A stretch of DNA of 64,000 bases from Saxidomus purpurata (GCA_022818135.1 JAFMSR010000001.1:2495082-2559081); one strand, 5' to 3'; positions 1-14,262 are shown, numbered from the stretch's first letter. Numbers and translations are program-made. Notes: a model not told the origin generated them from the letters alone.

Positions 1-2260
1 AATTGTATCTAAATATTTGTAAAAATATAATATTTTGCCCCGGTGTCAGTCAAGTCAAGTAGCAATTTTGTAGTACTCCTTTTTGTAAATTATAAATGAA
101 AAGGGTGAACATTTTAGTTATTATCCAAAAGGAATTGACCCTGTTATTACTTTGTACTAATTTTTAGAATATTGGATTACCTTCTGTCATATTTGAGCAT
201 TCTGTTACAGTATAATGTTCAATATTTCTCAATGAGACCAGAGGTTAGCAGAGAGACCCCAGCATTGAGCAAGTTTTAAGAAATTTTTTTTTTTGAATTT
301 TTATGCTTTTTGCCTGAATTTGGGCCTCTGCTTTTTTCCACATTTGTTAAGACATCAGAAGACATACTGCCTCTGTTCCCACTTCCTCTTAAATGCAGTT
401 TCTGCTTGTAAGGTAGCCTATAACCCAATTGTTACTGCAGAGATTTAGTTATTCGTTTATATTTCCCATAATTGTATAGTTTTTAGTTGTTTCCTGGCTC
501 AAGTATATCAACTGACTTTAAAGCAGCCATTTGTGACTGTCTCTGAAGTTGATAACATCATACATAGTTTGATATTGTTCTTTAGTGATTCAATGTCATG
601 TCAAGCTATTTCCTTTTTTTTAATGATATAATTTCAATGATAGCTAATTGCAATACATTCCACTCAGTTACACACTTTAAAAGGTTTAAATATTACTTTT
701 CTCGAGTCAGATATTCTAAACTTAATCTTTTATTTCTAAAATGGAATTTGCTCATCTTCAATTAGGACAGTTTAATTATTGGTTGAAGAAGTTTTTAGGA
801 AAAATTACCATTTATCAATTGAATGGTGGACAACAAAGACCAAGAAGCAGACTGCTCACAAAGTCACACTAGTCATGGTCCACTGAAGAGACTTCCTACT
901 AAAGTTTTGAAAAGAGATTTTATCTGTTATTTGTTTGAAAGTGTTTTGATGGTGAATCAAGTTCTTGGTGATTAAAGTCATTTTCAGTTTTCAGCGTTCT
1001 GGCTTCATCCCCATTTTGCTGTAGATTTAGATTAGAAAACTTTGATCATCAACCAGTCTGATCTTGATTTATGTTCTCTTTTAAATGGAAGTATTATAGT
1101 TCTATGAATGTACTAAATTACTTGATGTACTTTTATAAGACCAGGGAGGTATATGTGAAAGAAGGTGTGGTAAGTGTATCGTAGATTTCTCTCTGCAGGT
1201 TTCTGGGCCAGCACATGATTTACAGCAGATATATAGAGTGTTTAGAATTGCCATCCTTAGCAGTTTATTTTTGGCAAAGAGCCAAAATTTAACAGTTTTA
1301 GTTGTTTTGGCCAAAGACCGATGGTGGTGGCCGTAACACAGTTAAAATATTTTAGCCCAAAGGGTGATGGTCTTACATATAGCCAAAACAGAACAGTTAG
1401 ATATTAAATTTTTAAATAAAGTTTAAATATTTTGGCAAAAGTACTAAAATATGACATTATGAGAAAAATCAGTTTGAAGATATACTTTTTCAATAAAAAG
1501 TTTGTATAACTTCTTTCATAGTATTTGTAAGGAACATGTGGTGTATTTTTTATCTCCAAATTACAGCCCTTCCTTGCACCCAACAGACCAGTGCTAACAC
1601 ACTTAAACAATGGAAATTTATGAAGTAAAATTAATTTGACATTTTTTAGCTTTTACCTGTTTTTAACAAAAAAATGGCCCCTGATTTTAAAATAAATTGC
1701 TGAGATATAACATATATTATAGATAAAAATATTTAAAATGTTATTGTTTAATGTTATGTAAATGCTGAAAATCAGGGGCCACTTTTACATTTGAAGCACA
1801 AACAGTCCTGTGTGGACTTGAGTCTTTAAATTAATTACAGAAGTTTACTTTCTCCCTTTTACCATATCACATGTCATTGAACAACACGTCTTTTACCAAT
1901 GAGCCACTTCACTTTCCAATAATATTCACAGAAACAAGGATTACTAAAGTGTAATTAAAAATTGTTACAAAAAGGAGCTGTTTTTTAAACCGTTATATTC
2001 AATGTATATGACAGTAAACTAAGTCTTAATGTGCAAAAAATTTGATTTGTTAGTATTCAGTGTTTATCTTTAATGTTTTCAAAATATGAATTCTGTTATT
2101 TATACGCTCGATGTTACATATATTGATTGCTTGCATGCTAGCGGCAGCCCATCGCTCTTCTCTGGCGACAGATGTACTACAGTTATTGTGACTATATAAC
2201 TTTTCATAATTTTAATTTATGTTAGCTGGCTTTTTATGCCACGTTTTGGTTTATCATTAG
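1..2260. other. Intronic or intergenic AT-rich sequence, no gene seen
   Basis: This stretch lies upstream of the first exon I can support and is probably an intron of the same + strand gene, because the exon at 2261 opens with a splice acceptor. I see scattered stop codons in all frames, poly-A/T tracts and no convincing exon. The short open frames near 1102-1314 and 1404-1610 on the - strand look like chance. Confidence 0.5.
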
Positions 2261-2422
2261 GCCCTTGATGTGGTCAGACAGGCAAAAGTTGCGGAAGTTC
2301 TAGGCAGCGAGTATGCAAACCAAAACAATAAAGATTTTCGTCGACGTTCAAACAGTCGGGAGCGAGTCCGTCGTGACTCTTCCGACATAGCATATGATCG
2401 AGGGTATGGGGAGGGAGACGAA
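2261..2422 (+). CDS. Internal coding exon of an unrecognised gene (penultimate exon)
   Basis: The exon is preceded by a TTATCATTAG acceptor and followed by a strong GTGAGTAT donor at 2423, and it is open throughout in one frame (phase 0 at both ends). It encodes 54 residues starting ALDVVRQAKVAEV, followed by a highly basic, serine-rich stretch (RRRSNSRERVRRDSSD) and an acidic end (GEGDE). It joins in frame to the terminal exon at 15320. The arginine/serine-rich tail looks like a cytoplasmic or nuclear regulatory tail with possible basophilic-kinase sites. I do not recognise the family. Upstream exons must lie left of the window. Codon use is even, unlike the AT-rich surroundings, which supports real coding. 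Confidence 0.6.
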
Positions 2423-5400
2423 GTGAGTATAGATAAATCCTGGTCAGGGTTATCTGCCTTTTTGGTGAGTATAAGTGGAGCACAACTGAAGTGGAACCAT
2501 TCCAACATGAAGCTGGCCAATCAAAATTAAGCGGGCAGAACCAGGAAAATTAACTGATTGGAGTAAGGGCGATGGGCGGGTTCTAGATGCAAAATTTCAC
2601 TATTTTTTCAGTTTTGTCGATTTTGATGTATGCATAATGTATGTATATTTATTATTTTTCTAGTAGTTGCATCTTGGACATTTTGTTTCTATTTCGTTAC
2701 AGTTTCAGAAAATGTGTCTCCATTTTCTTTGTAACTAAACTGCATACTCATACAAGATACATCGCAAGACATTTATCATCATTTATGAAATTGAAACTGC
2801 ACTAGAAGATGAAAAATGTCCTTAATTTGCTGATGAAATCAACAAGGGATTTACACAGATGGTTTCAACGTTTGTAATTTAACCATTTCATCTCGGAATG
2901 TCACCTGAATGTCTAAAAGAATTGTTGGAATGATTCCAAAGGCTGTGCATCATTTCTCTTTTTCACGTGCATTGCTGGCAGGGTTATATTGTCTCGTGCA
3001 TTTTGTAACAAGAACTGTAGGTATTTCATTTTATCCTTCAATCCTTTTAACCTGTGTATTCCAGTGACCAATATTTTTTTTTCTCTTAAATTAATACATT
3101 TGCTTTAAGACTGTCTGATTAGCTATAGCGCACTCTTGTATTCATTCTCTTTTCCATGTAATCAACATTTAAGAAAAATCCGATCCTCGATGATATTTCA
3201 GAAAATTGTCCATTTGTATAGAAATCAGAAACCATTTTACTGAACAAGAGAAATTCGATTTGAATACAGTTCGATTTTGAGCAGTGAGTAATGTTGCACA
3301 TGTTCTTGTTGGCATTTGCCCGTTTTATTCAAATAAGCTAAAAGTGCACAGCCTATTGCGTGAAATCGAACAGACGGTCCTTCCTTTAACAATGTTTATA
3401 ACACTCCTGCATGATTTTTTCTAAATCAGTGGTAATAACTAACAAAGAAACAGTTGCAAATACTGTAGTCATAGTTTGTAAAAATATTCTAAAACTTTCA
3501 TGAATTCAAAGAAACAGAAGGAAATATTAAGTATAAATATAGGCCATAGATGCTGTATGCCGTGGCAGGTTTTAGTCAGGGAACACTGTATACACAGTAG
3601 ATTAGAGATCACAATCACACCTAGTCCGATTGTGATTGTTTTTAAAACTCAGCTTTGGGTAAAGCTTGCTTGCACCTTTTAGTTAGAAGAATTTGCTTTT
3701 ATCAGGAGACCCTTTTTTTACATGTCCGTATATAATGTGTATTATGGTCTAACAAGTAAATTTAACAATGTAAAACTATGCATGTATTGTAATCCAACTA
3801 GAGGTAACTGTCTGTAGTTTATAACAACATATAATCGGCAGATTTTTATACTTTTTTAAAAGTTTTTTTTTTTTGCATTGTAACTGACTTTGTATTATAA
3901 ATGTTATTAGAAAAAAGGAAACTTGCCTCATGCTCAAGGTTACAGACTCGCAATGACTAAATCTCTCACTGTCTTAGGGTAATGGGTTCACTTATCTGAC
4001 TCTTTTTAGGTGTAAAAGTTTCCAGAAATGAGTGTTAGGTAAACTGCCCAACGGTACAGAACTGAAATACTGTTTTAAGCATTTAACCCTAAGGAAAAAT
4101 AAGAACATCAGGGGTTTTCTTTGTGTTGAACTTGCATTTATGGGCGGTACACACTGGGAGGTTGTGTGAATTTTTTTGAAGTAAATGAAAGTATAGTTGC
4201 ATAGTAATATATCAACCATCAGGGGCCATTGATATAATGAAAAGTAAGGTTTGAAGAAATTAACTTTAGTACAATATAATTAACCAGGAGGAATAACTTC
4301 TTCTACATTTATTACTACAGGAGTGGAACAGTAATTTTTAAAAGTTATTTTTGTACTAAAATGTAACTGCTGAGACAGTGAAAGTCAGATAGCGTTAGTC
4401 TTGACTTTTTATGCCACAAACTGAGCAATTTTGGTCCAACAAATCATTGATGTAGATACAAAACAAATAAAATTTCAATTAGGTAAAATAAATAAAAATG
4501 TGTGTTCCTTTCCAGTATTGAATATTCCAGATAATAGATAATACTGATTGTTTAATTCTAACGCAATCCCTTTCCCAATTAGCCTATTTTATGTTTGTTG
4601 CGAGTGTTTTGTTTTGTGTTCAAAGCTTGCGTTCAGTAAGACCTGCCAATGAAAGGCTTGCAAGAAAAAGAGAAATGGTTGCCATTAGCCTGTATATTGT
4701 ACATTGTCTATGTTGTGCTTTACATATACTTGGTTCCAGACTTTTTGCATGGTGGTTCAGAAATGTGGGGTTTTACTATTTAATAAGAATTGCGGACTTT
4801 ATTTTGTGGATACTCCTTGTTTAATTTACTGAGTTGTATTATTGGTTTATGCACAGTTATTATTTTGATGTTAATGTAGTGATTATTATTGATTTTAATC
4901 ATTGATAAAAACTAATTAATAGCATTCTGCATAAATTTTGATAATTGATAATCAAAAACGTCTAGCATTTTACATTTTATTTTAAACTACCATAAAATCA
5001 GATGTATATCAAAGTTATTAAAAGCAATAAATTTAGAGTTGATAATAATATTGTTTGAAGTTTTGCACCTAAATTTAAACGTAACCGTAGGAAGGGTTAG
5101 ATGCAAATACAAACATTTGTTAAAATTCACTATTTAGCCTGGAAAACTTAAGAGAAGTGGCTCATTGTCCAAATTACGGGCTTCTATAAGGCGGAGTAGC
5201 GCAAAACTGGTCCAGAAACTAAAGGGAAAAGCTGATCCAGAAAATGGAAGGTAAGGGAGATAATCATCTTTTCCTCGTAGAGAACAAGGGAGTTAATTTT
5301 AAAACAAGTAATTTATTCTCTCTGCTAATACATTCCCAAGATCTTTGGTGATAAAGAACTTAGATTCTGTTATTGTAGACACACTCTTAACTGACATTGT

Positions 5401-7887
5401 AGGGTATTTAATAAAGTAACAGTAGCCCCTGTGTAGCTCTTGAAGATATGAACTGTTTAGGTTATGTTTAACATAATGCTGAGAAGTGTTGCTGGTTTCA
5501 GCTTTCGAGAAGTTGAGATGGAATCAATGGCTGGATATCATTCCTTGTCAGGGTACATTGACACTGCTATGCCAGATTTACCTGAATTTACATTGCTGTA
5601 TACACTGTATCATTGTGATTATCCCCTTCATTAAAGACATCCTTGAATGAAAAAAAATCCAAAAAAATCAAAGTTTAACAAATTTGCAAGGAAGTGTTTT
5701 GAATGTTTTTGATGCATTTCCATTAGCATTTGAATGGTTATTACTTGGTAAAATCCTGGCATGATTTATTCTAAGTGTTAACGACATAATAGCGGATAGG
5801 ATAATTTGGTATTCAGCCCTCGTGTTATTACCTTGGTTGTCAAATTATTTAAAGGTTAAGACACAGGGTTGACTCCTGCGTAATTTACAAATTTTTTAAA
5901 CACCTTCTTTGTCCAACTTTCCATTTGCTATACATTATGTTGGGCCTCTTCTTTCTGCCATTCACTACTAAATGACCTCCAGATTTGTTCAAGCCTGATG
6001 AGTTTGAATCTTGGCGAACGCTACCTGCAAGATGTTTTAGTTGCTTATATTTACATAGAACGGGAGGGCTAAATCCGTAATTTTTACAGTAACCTCTCCT
6101 GTATGACCAATGATATTACTGACAGTGATTCAAAGATAACAGTTATTATATTGTTCGGAACTTCTTTTGAAAAGACTGTTTGAGATGATTGAAAATCTTC
6201 TGAATTGTAATTTCGGAAGAGAAAGACATTTGCAACTGAACCCCAGTATAGAGTAAGAATATTCCAACTTTCAAATGCTTAAAAACCATCAACCATGTAG
6301 AAATTCCAGGAAAAAATACCAAATTATGACCAGAATGTAGAAAGAAGAAGCCTTTTTAACTGAAAAATGTATAAAAGTAGAAGATTTTGATTATTTTACT
6401 AGATGGATTCCTCCTATTGATGATACAAAACCTCTTGAGGATGTCTTTAAGAATTTCCTGGCTGATGTCCTTCCTTAAATGTTTGAATTTTCAAGCTGTT
6501 ATGTTAAGTCATAGAAAGAAAATGTGCATCTAAAGATTATAATTGAAAATGTGTTATTTTATGCATATTTTAGAATATGCCTTAGTATAAATTTAGAGCC
6601 ATTATAATAATGTATAATATGAAAAGAAGTATTGTTTTTGAGATTTTGCTGTGTATTTCATGAAAAGGACTTCAGTGTTTGCCTTATGAAAACTTTGTTG
6701 AAAATTAAATAAGACTTTAAACAGTAGTTTGTTTGGTATATTGTTATGTTGAAGATGATTGGTTGTCATGTAACGTATTCGCTATTTAGCGTTTAAAATG
6801 ACATGTGACTGACTTATGTAAAACTAATGCTAATTGATGGTCACACCCAATAATATTCCTCTTGGAAGTAAACTGTGTTTGTCTGGGTTTGAATCTTCAC
6901 ATTCATCAGCAGCTGTATAGTTAGAAGGAAAGTGTTGCTGTTAAATCACAGCATGTCAATCGTGTGGTCCAACAGTTCTCTTCTTGGAAGTGAAACATGC
7001 ACTTTTCAGTTTGATCTCTTCTCCCTGTTAGGTCAAACATTTACAGGTCTTATGGCTGTTGAATGATATCGTTTGTGGTTAAATGGTTTAAAATTTCTTT
7101 ATGGCTCACTATAGGCTGAACAGTGGCCATTTTAGTGACTGAGTTGTCAACCTTTTAAGTTGAATAGTGCTCTTTGTGACCAGTATTTTTAGTTTATATC
7201 AGTTTATGTTCTACCTTTTAGACTGGATAGTTTTCCAAAAGCCAGTTGAAGACATTTTGCAGTAGAAATTTATTTTGCAAGGTCATTGTTCTCGTTCTCA
7301 AGTTCATTGTCTCCCTTTCAGGTTGAACAAAGTTCCTTTTGGCCAGAGATAGTTTTATAGAGTGTTTCTATTGGCCAAACCTGTAAACTGTATTACTGAT
7401 GACCAATGATTTACCTGTGTAGTAAAGCAGTATTCCTAGGTAGATTACTGTCAGACTGAAAAATATACCCTGTGGCTTCTGATCCCATCTCTTAGTCAAG
7501 ATTTGAAAATTGTCCTTTTAGCCACTGTTCTTACTTTCAAACTGAACTTAAGTCCTTATAGCTTCATTGACCTGCTTTTCAACCTGCCTCTCAACAAATT
7601 TGTTGTAACATAGTAATATTTCAAGATGTTGTAGTGGACGTTTTCTAGTCTTCAAAGGAGTGGGAAGGGTGGTTTTTCAAGTAGGAAAACTGTGATAAGA
7701 GACTCATGTAATGTATTTATGATAATTATTTGAATAGTACTATGAACTGGGTATTTGATCAGGCTTATTGCATATATCTGTTTTTAGCTGGGAGTCAAGT
7801 CTATATAGCAGAGGCCCTGAGCCTAGTTACATGTCTGGCCTTGCAGGCCCATCAAGCAGGTCTGAGATGTAGTTTACTTATCCTCCC

Positions 7888-8280
7888 TCATTTATAAAGC
7901 AAATTTCTCTCCCACTTCTAAAGCAAAATACTCCCCCATTTCTAAAGCAAAATATTCTCCATTTCTGAAGCAAATTTCTCCCCAATTTCTGAAGCAAATT
8001 TCTCCCCCATTTCTAAAGCAAAGTTCTCCCCAATTTCTGAAGCAAATTTCTCCCCTATTTCTAAAGCAAAATACTCTCCATTTCTGAAGCAACTTCTTTC
8101 CATTTCTGAAGCAACTTCTTTTCATTTCTGAAGCAACTTTTTCCCATTTCTAAAGCCAAATCCTCCCATTTCTTAAGCAGACTTCTCCCCTATTTCTATA
8201 GCAAAATGTTCCCCTATTTCGAAAGCAAACTCTGCCCCTATTTCGAAAACAAACTCTGCCCCATTTCTAAAGCAAAATCC
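7888..8280. repeat. Minisatellite, about 25-bp unit
   Basis: About 15 imperfect tandem units of the form ATTTCTAAAGCAAAATACTC or ATTTCTGAAGCAAATTTCTC fill this interval. Units vary by a few bases (24-27 bp), alternating TAAAGC and TGAAGC. The - strand stays open because the unit contains no stop in that frame and would encode repeats of FRNGGEIC/FRNWGEIC type. I read that as a by-product of the repeat and not as a gene. Confidence 0.85.
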
Positions 8281-9568
8281 CATTTTACAGCACTGTGCTT
8301 TATTTATGTGAATAAATGATGTCACTTCCTTTCCCAGTATACACCAAAGTATCAATTACCCTGTTACTCTTTTTCCATGTATGCTGTGTTACATATGTAA
8401 ACAGATTATTAAATCCCCTTTGCACCATTCAACTCTAGTTAATGAAAAAACATTAGTAGAAAAATCCTGAATTTGTCTAGGGTAATACTACAGATATCTA
8501 AGAGAACAGTGTTACAGAATTATATGCTAAATTTTATGTTAAGTAAAATGTTTCGTATTTTATAAGTGATTCATTTCATCATTTTAAGATTAAATATCAT
8601 TATAATTACACATAATATTATATGAATTGGATGTAGACTATGTAAATGAAAGAGGTAGGCACATATATCAGATTCAAGTTCATAGAGACCTGATGTTAAT
8701 TGGAGGTATGTTGTTGTAAGAAGTGAAAAGTGTATGTCTTTGAAAACTTACAGCGCAATGTAAAGAATGAATTGTTGCTCACATCACTTTACAAAATGAA
8801 TTGTAGAAATTCTGTAGTGTACTGGAAAACTAATATTTCCTTTTTGGGACAATAGTTTTGAGTTTACACTTACTATCTAGCATCAAAATTGTTTCTTCTC
8901 TTGCAAAGGCCTGTGTCTTTAACTATGACAAACATAAAGTCTGTTGGTTATAACGTAGTTAGTTGTACATAAGTTATTCTATTCGAAACATGTGGATTGA
9001 TTTGTTTTCGTCAGCTGTAGCATCACTAAAATTGCTATAAATAGACTAAAAATGGAAATATGTCTTTGAGATATTCATAGGAATAATAGATACATTTTTA
9101 GACTTCCAACATATAACATTTTTACCAAAATATACCTGTGTTTAAACTGGTGGTTTTAAAGACGCTTGCTTTTTAAATTAGATTGAATAAAATGAAGTAA
9201 TGCCACTTGCCAATATAGTCTTTTTACTGTACAGTAGATGTAAAACTTGAAATTCTGGACCATTGTGTTCAGATCTGTTGTTTTGTGTAAGAAATATGGT
9301 AATTCATTTCAGAAGTTGTAAACAACATGTAAGATTACTAGTACATTAGTTCAGTCTGTACTGAAATCTTTCCGAGTTTTTCAAACAGGTTGCTTGTAGG
9401 GTGTTGAGACTTGTATTAGGGCCCACAAGATACAGTGTACACTATGAGTAACTGTTGAACTCAATGCTGATAATTCTGATACCAGAAGTGTAAAACCTAA
9501 ACTTTGACATTTCTTTCAGATGCTAAACACTGCACCGTGTAACAAGTATGAACAATTGTTGTACATTT

Positions 9569-9780
9569 AACCAATTTAGAAACGCAAAGATTTCCCCTGT
9601 TGAACATTTTTATTTGAATGATTTTATTTCATAGTAGTCATTTTTTGCGATGAATTATTGAAACTTTTACAAGAATTCAATTTTATATTGTTTTTGTTGT
9701 GTATGAAATTTGAATAAATTTGAAACACGATAACACTGTTAAAATAAATATTTTGCCACTTTTGCATTTTTAAACCGGTT
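9569..9780 (+). mobile_element. Short TIR element (MITE), copy 1
   Basis: About 212 bp, with inverted ends AACCAATTTAGAAACGCAAAG on the left and the related complement CTTTTGCATTTTTAAACCGG on the right. The interior is AT-rich with no coding capacity. A second copy in the same orientation lies at 43430-43650 inside the intron of C1q gene D and matches along its whole length. Two unrelated locations sharing the same ends identify it as a non-autonomous DNA transposon. Confidence 0.75.
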
Positions 9781-10432
9781 CAGTGTAATAATTATTTGGT
9801 TCAAAGTTTGGCAATGCTGTAACATAAGTGAAATAAAATATGTATTTTATTTTTTCTGTATTTTATGAAGAGATATTGGCATCTTAACCTGCAAAGCAAC
9901 GCTTGCAGACTTTTTTCCAGGGATTATGACAGTAGTTATGGTCTTCATTGTGAAGAAGCTATAAGGTCAGGAGCATGGAACCCGACCATGGCTAAACTAT
10001 GTATAACCTAGTTTTGGAATACACTGCATGGCATTAATTCTGAAGAGTAGATAGAGTTTCTTTCAAAATTTTGTACGATACAGCTATTTGATTGGTCCAA
10101 AAAGAAGGTTGTACACTAAATGGTGTTGTTTTATTTCATAATGTTTGCAAAATATTGGTAACACTTGATCTGGTAATGTTGAGCCAGTGGCTGATGGTTT
10201 GTCTATGTTTCAGAGTTATAATAAGTGTAAGTGACATATATTGTATGTTTAATGCATGTTTATTTTTTATTTTCAGCATGAAAAGAGCAAGCTCCTTGTC
10301 AGTGCTCAACATAAACAGTAAAGATGATAAATTACATGTAAGTACCTTTGGATATAACAAACTGTTGTCTATTTGGCCATAAATAAAAGATTATACTATA
10401 CAAATAAGACCTGAAAAAACTTAAATTCATAT

Positions 10433-12897
10433 TTTTAGCTCACCTGTGATCAATGATTGTCCGGCATCTGTCCGTCTGTCAGTCCGTCTGTCAACATTTT
10501 TAGCTCGACTATTCGAAGAATAAGGAGACTATTGCACTCGCCCCAGCGTCGGCGTCGGCGTCTGCGTTGGTTACAGTTTTCATAAAGTCAAATATCTTGA
10601 ATACTATCAAAGGTATTGACTTGAAACTCAAACTATATGTTTACCATCAACATCTTCACCTGCGGAAACAATCCCCATAACTCTGTTTTGATTTTTGACA
10701 GATTTATGCCCCTTTTTAACTTAGAAATTTTGGTTAAAGTTTTTTATAAATTCAAATATCTTGAAACTATCAAGGTATTGACTTGAAACTCAAAGTATGT
10801 GTCTACCATCAACATCTTCACCTGAGGAAACAATCCCCATAACTCTGTTTTGATTTTTGACAGATTTATGCCCCTTTTTAACTTAGAAATTTTGGTTAAA
10901 GTTTTTATAAATTCAAATATCTTGAATACTATCAAAGGTATTGACTTGAAACTCAAAGTATGTGTCTACCATCAACATCTTCGCCTGAAGAAACAATCCC
11001 CATAACTCTGTTTTGATTTTTGACGTTTATGCCCCTTTTTGAATTAAATTTTTGGTTACTTTTTGATAAAGTCAAAATCTATAGGTATTGACTTGAAACT
11101 CAAACTATATGTTTACCATCAACATTTACACCAGAGGAAACAACCCCATAACTCTGCTTTGATTTTTGACAGATTTATGCCCCTTTTTACCTAAGAATTT
11201 TTGATAAAAGATTTTATAAAGGCAAATATTTTGAATACTTTCAAAGGTATTGACTTGAAACTCAAATTATGTGTCCACCATCAACATCTTCACCTGAGGA
11301 AACAATCCCCATAACTCTGTTTTGATTTTGTTAGATTTTGCCCCTTTTTAACTTAGAATTTTAGTTAAAGATTTTTATAAAGTCATTCTTGAATACTATC
11401 AAACGTATTGACTTGAAACTTAAAATGTATGTTTACTATCAACATCTTCACCAATGTTTTTGATTTTTGACATATTTATGCTCCTTTTTAACTTAGAATT
11501 TTGTCACAGTTTTTACCAGACATTATTAGAAATACTTGAAATGGCTTACTTTTTGAAATGTCATAGAATAATTATGCAGCATGCAGCGGGCATGCTTTTT
11601 ATTTTAAACTATTAATTTTGAAACGTTACAAAGTTATTCATGATCAAATATACAAGGTCATGTATTTCTTTGAAATTATCCCCCTTCTCCCCCAGTTGGC
11701 TTACAGAATCCAGAGTAAGGCAACGCATGTATTGTACATTTACATAGGTCTTTGAACAAGTTTCATATCTTTGACCTTAATTCTGATAGACAATTACACA
11801 AACACCAGGTCCTGTTCTTAGACAAAAAAAACATTTCACCAACAAGCTTTCGAATAGTCGAGCGTGCTGTCATGAGACAGCTCTTGTCTTGTAAGCACTC
11901 TAGATACCACAATTTTAGTCCAATCTTGATGAAACTTTGAGACAATATTCAAGTTGACATCTATACTAGGTCAGCTAGGGTCAAAGACTTGGTCACTAGG
12001 TCAAATTATAGAAAAAACTTTGTAAGCACTCTAGACGTAACATTTTCTACCTGAGCTTTGTGAAAGTTGATCAGAATGTTAATCTATATAAAACCTAGGT
12101 CAAGTTTGAAAGTAGGTCACTTAGGGTAAAAACATTGTCACAAGGTCACATTGTAAAAAAAAACACTTGTAAGCACTTCAGAGGCCACATTTTTACCCAA
12201 TCATGAAAATTGGTGAGAATGTTTGTCTCAATTATTTCTATGTCAAGTTCAAATTTAGGTCACCTGTGCTCGAAAAAAGGTCACATAGCCAAAGCAAAGA
12301 AAAAAACATAACACTAGATGTCACATTTATTAACCAATCATCATGACATTGGTCAGAATGTTTGTCTTAATGATTGCTAGGTCAAGATTGAATCTGGGTC
12401 ACCTGGGATCTTTAACACATGGTCAAATCAAAGAAAAACATTTTTAATACTCCAGACCACATCTAATAACTAGTGTTCTTGAAAATTGGTCAGAATAATT
12501 GTCCCAATGATTTCTAAGCTTGAAACTGGGTCACTTGGGATTACATATTAGGTCACTAGAACAAATCAAATTAAAACCTTGCTGACACTCTTAAGGCCAC
12601 ATTTGATACCCAGTTGTCAACAACTTTTGTCAGAGTGTTTATCTTGGTGATTTCAATGCTGGTCACCTAGGATTAGAAACTATGTCCCCAGGTCAAATCC
12701 TTGAAAAACTTTGTTAACACTCTAGAAGGCACATTTTATAGCCAATCATGTAAATCGATCAGAATGTTTGTCTTCCAATGTCAAATCAAACGTTTGTGCT
12801 TATGGTATTTAGTTTCAAGTTGAATTGCATTCCCATTGGGTCATATGTAGGTCATGTACTCGGATGAGTGGTATAAGGCCATCTTGGTCCTCTTGTG
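10433..12897. mobile_element. Interspersed repeat (outer element), interrupted by a second element
   Basis: The element starts at TTTTAGCTCACCTG and ends at GGCCATCTTGGTCCTCTTGT. The same two ends occur at 14263-14904, which is a shorter copy. The interior after 11889 consists of degenerate repeats of phrases such as AGGTCACATAGG, GTAAGCACTCTAGA and TTGGTCAGAATGTTTGTCT, spaced roughly 100-120 bp apart. No open frame survives. It is split by the TIR-bounded insertion 10503-11888. Class is unknown; a non-autonomous DNA element is likely. Confidence 0.65.
10503..11888. mobile_element. TIR-bounded non-autonomous element nested in the outer repeat, with internal tandem array
   Basis: The left end GCTCGACTATTCGAA is mirrored by TTCGAATAGTCGAGC near 11849-11863, followed by GTGCTGTCATGAGACAGCTC, itself a small hairpin (CTGTC/GACAG). 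From about 10575 to 11520 there are six head-to-tail units of about 160 bp, each holding GGTATTGACTTGAAACTCAA and CCCCATAACTCTGTTTTGAT. A fragment of the same right end occurs at 20587-20612. There is no transposase frame. Confidence 0.7.
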
Positions 12898-13189
12898 TGG
12901 TCTTAGAAAGGGTTTCTATGTCTGTATGATCATTAATAAAGGACTTGTAGGAAGATCTGATTCCCGTTAACTTTACCTGTTGTCTGACTAGTCTGTCTAC
13001 TGACTACTATCAAAAGGTTGTGAACAGAGGAGAAGAGGGTGGGTACGGTGGGGGGACTGTAAGGATATTTGTCAATTTGTCTTCATCATTAAAATATTGA
13101 TCAAGATCAAGAGACAATTGAGAATAGTAGGGGAGGGGGGGGAGAATTACCAGTAACACTGCTATCATTATTGCGCTCTTGCCTTTGTG

Positions 13190-13560
13190 TAAGAATAGAT
13201 AAGTTAGATAGAAGAAAACCAACAAACTGATAAGATTGATAAAAGAAGAAAGCATAAGAATAAGTGAGTTTTGAAGAAGAAATAAGCCTAAAAATTGATA
13301 GGTTTGATAAAAGAATTTAAGTAAATTTAAAAACTATAAGTTTTGATAGAAGGAGAATGTTTAAGAATTAAATGGTAACGTAAAGAATGACTAGGTGTTG
13401 ATAACTTTGATAGGAGTAGCAGATATAGTTTTATAGTTTTGAAAGAAGAAGAAAGTTTTCAGAAAAGAAATAAAAAAAATTGACAGATTCTGATAGATGC
13501 AGAAAGCCCTATAATTAAAAGGTTATAGAAGAGAAGAAATCCAAAGAATTGATAGATTTG
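13190..13560. repeat. Purine-rich degenerate repeat tract
   Basis: The + strand is dominated by A and G with the recurring phrase TTGATA(A/G) plus GAAGAA about every 40-60 bp. The units are too decayed to give an exact period. No gene is seen in it. Confidence 0.5.
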
Positions 13561-14262
13561 AATAACTTTTTGTACCTGTTAGCATCCATTTGCTGGAGGT
13601 GAATTAGTGCGAGTCTCATCCTGGGGTGATTGGGAGGTGGTTCACTGTTCTAGTCAGTACAAAAAGGCACCTGGCAAACAATACACTCATGGAACCAGTA
13701 GCCAGGTGAAGATAGTTGACCCTGCGTCAAGCAGGGTACCAGATTCTGGCAGGTAGGACTAGACTAGACTCCTGCATGGTGGTTGAGCATGTCAGTGGTG
13801 GTAAGGTCAGAGGTCGTTGGGGATCAGTTATGGTTTACACACCCTGGTTACTGGAACATGTTTGTATTGGATGCATTTCTTTTTGTTGCTTATTATTATG
13901 AAGCTTTATTTTATTGGGCTTAAAGGAAATTTGGTTTTGCTTGGTTATGTAATAGTCCTCTGTATATAAAGGGCCTAAGCTATTTTCAGTGTTGTGTTTG
14001 GGAATTTTTTTCCATTTTGCTACTTATTGTCAGATTTATACTTACAGTAAAACAACTACAATTCATTTCTTGCATATGTACAGAAATCTGTTTTTAGTCC
14101 CCTACCAATCATATGACTGCTTCAGGGCTTACAGGTTTGGGCTGTTCCATCCGTCTGTATGTCTGGGCTAACTAAAAGGGTTTAAGGAGTTCATTTGTCT
14201 ATTATTATGAGGAAATCTCTTCATTTGTATATAAAAACCACATAATATGGGGTTGTTGTTTT

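Noticed and set aside
4591..4824. 77-codon hydrophobic frame in the large intron
   Set aside because: Starts in AT-rich DNA without promoter, splice or poly(A) context. Hydrophobic frames arise easily from T-rich sequence. Less ordered than the one at 41997.
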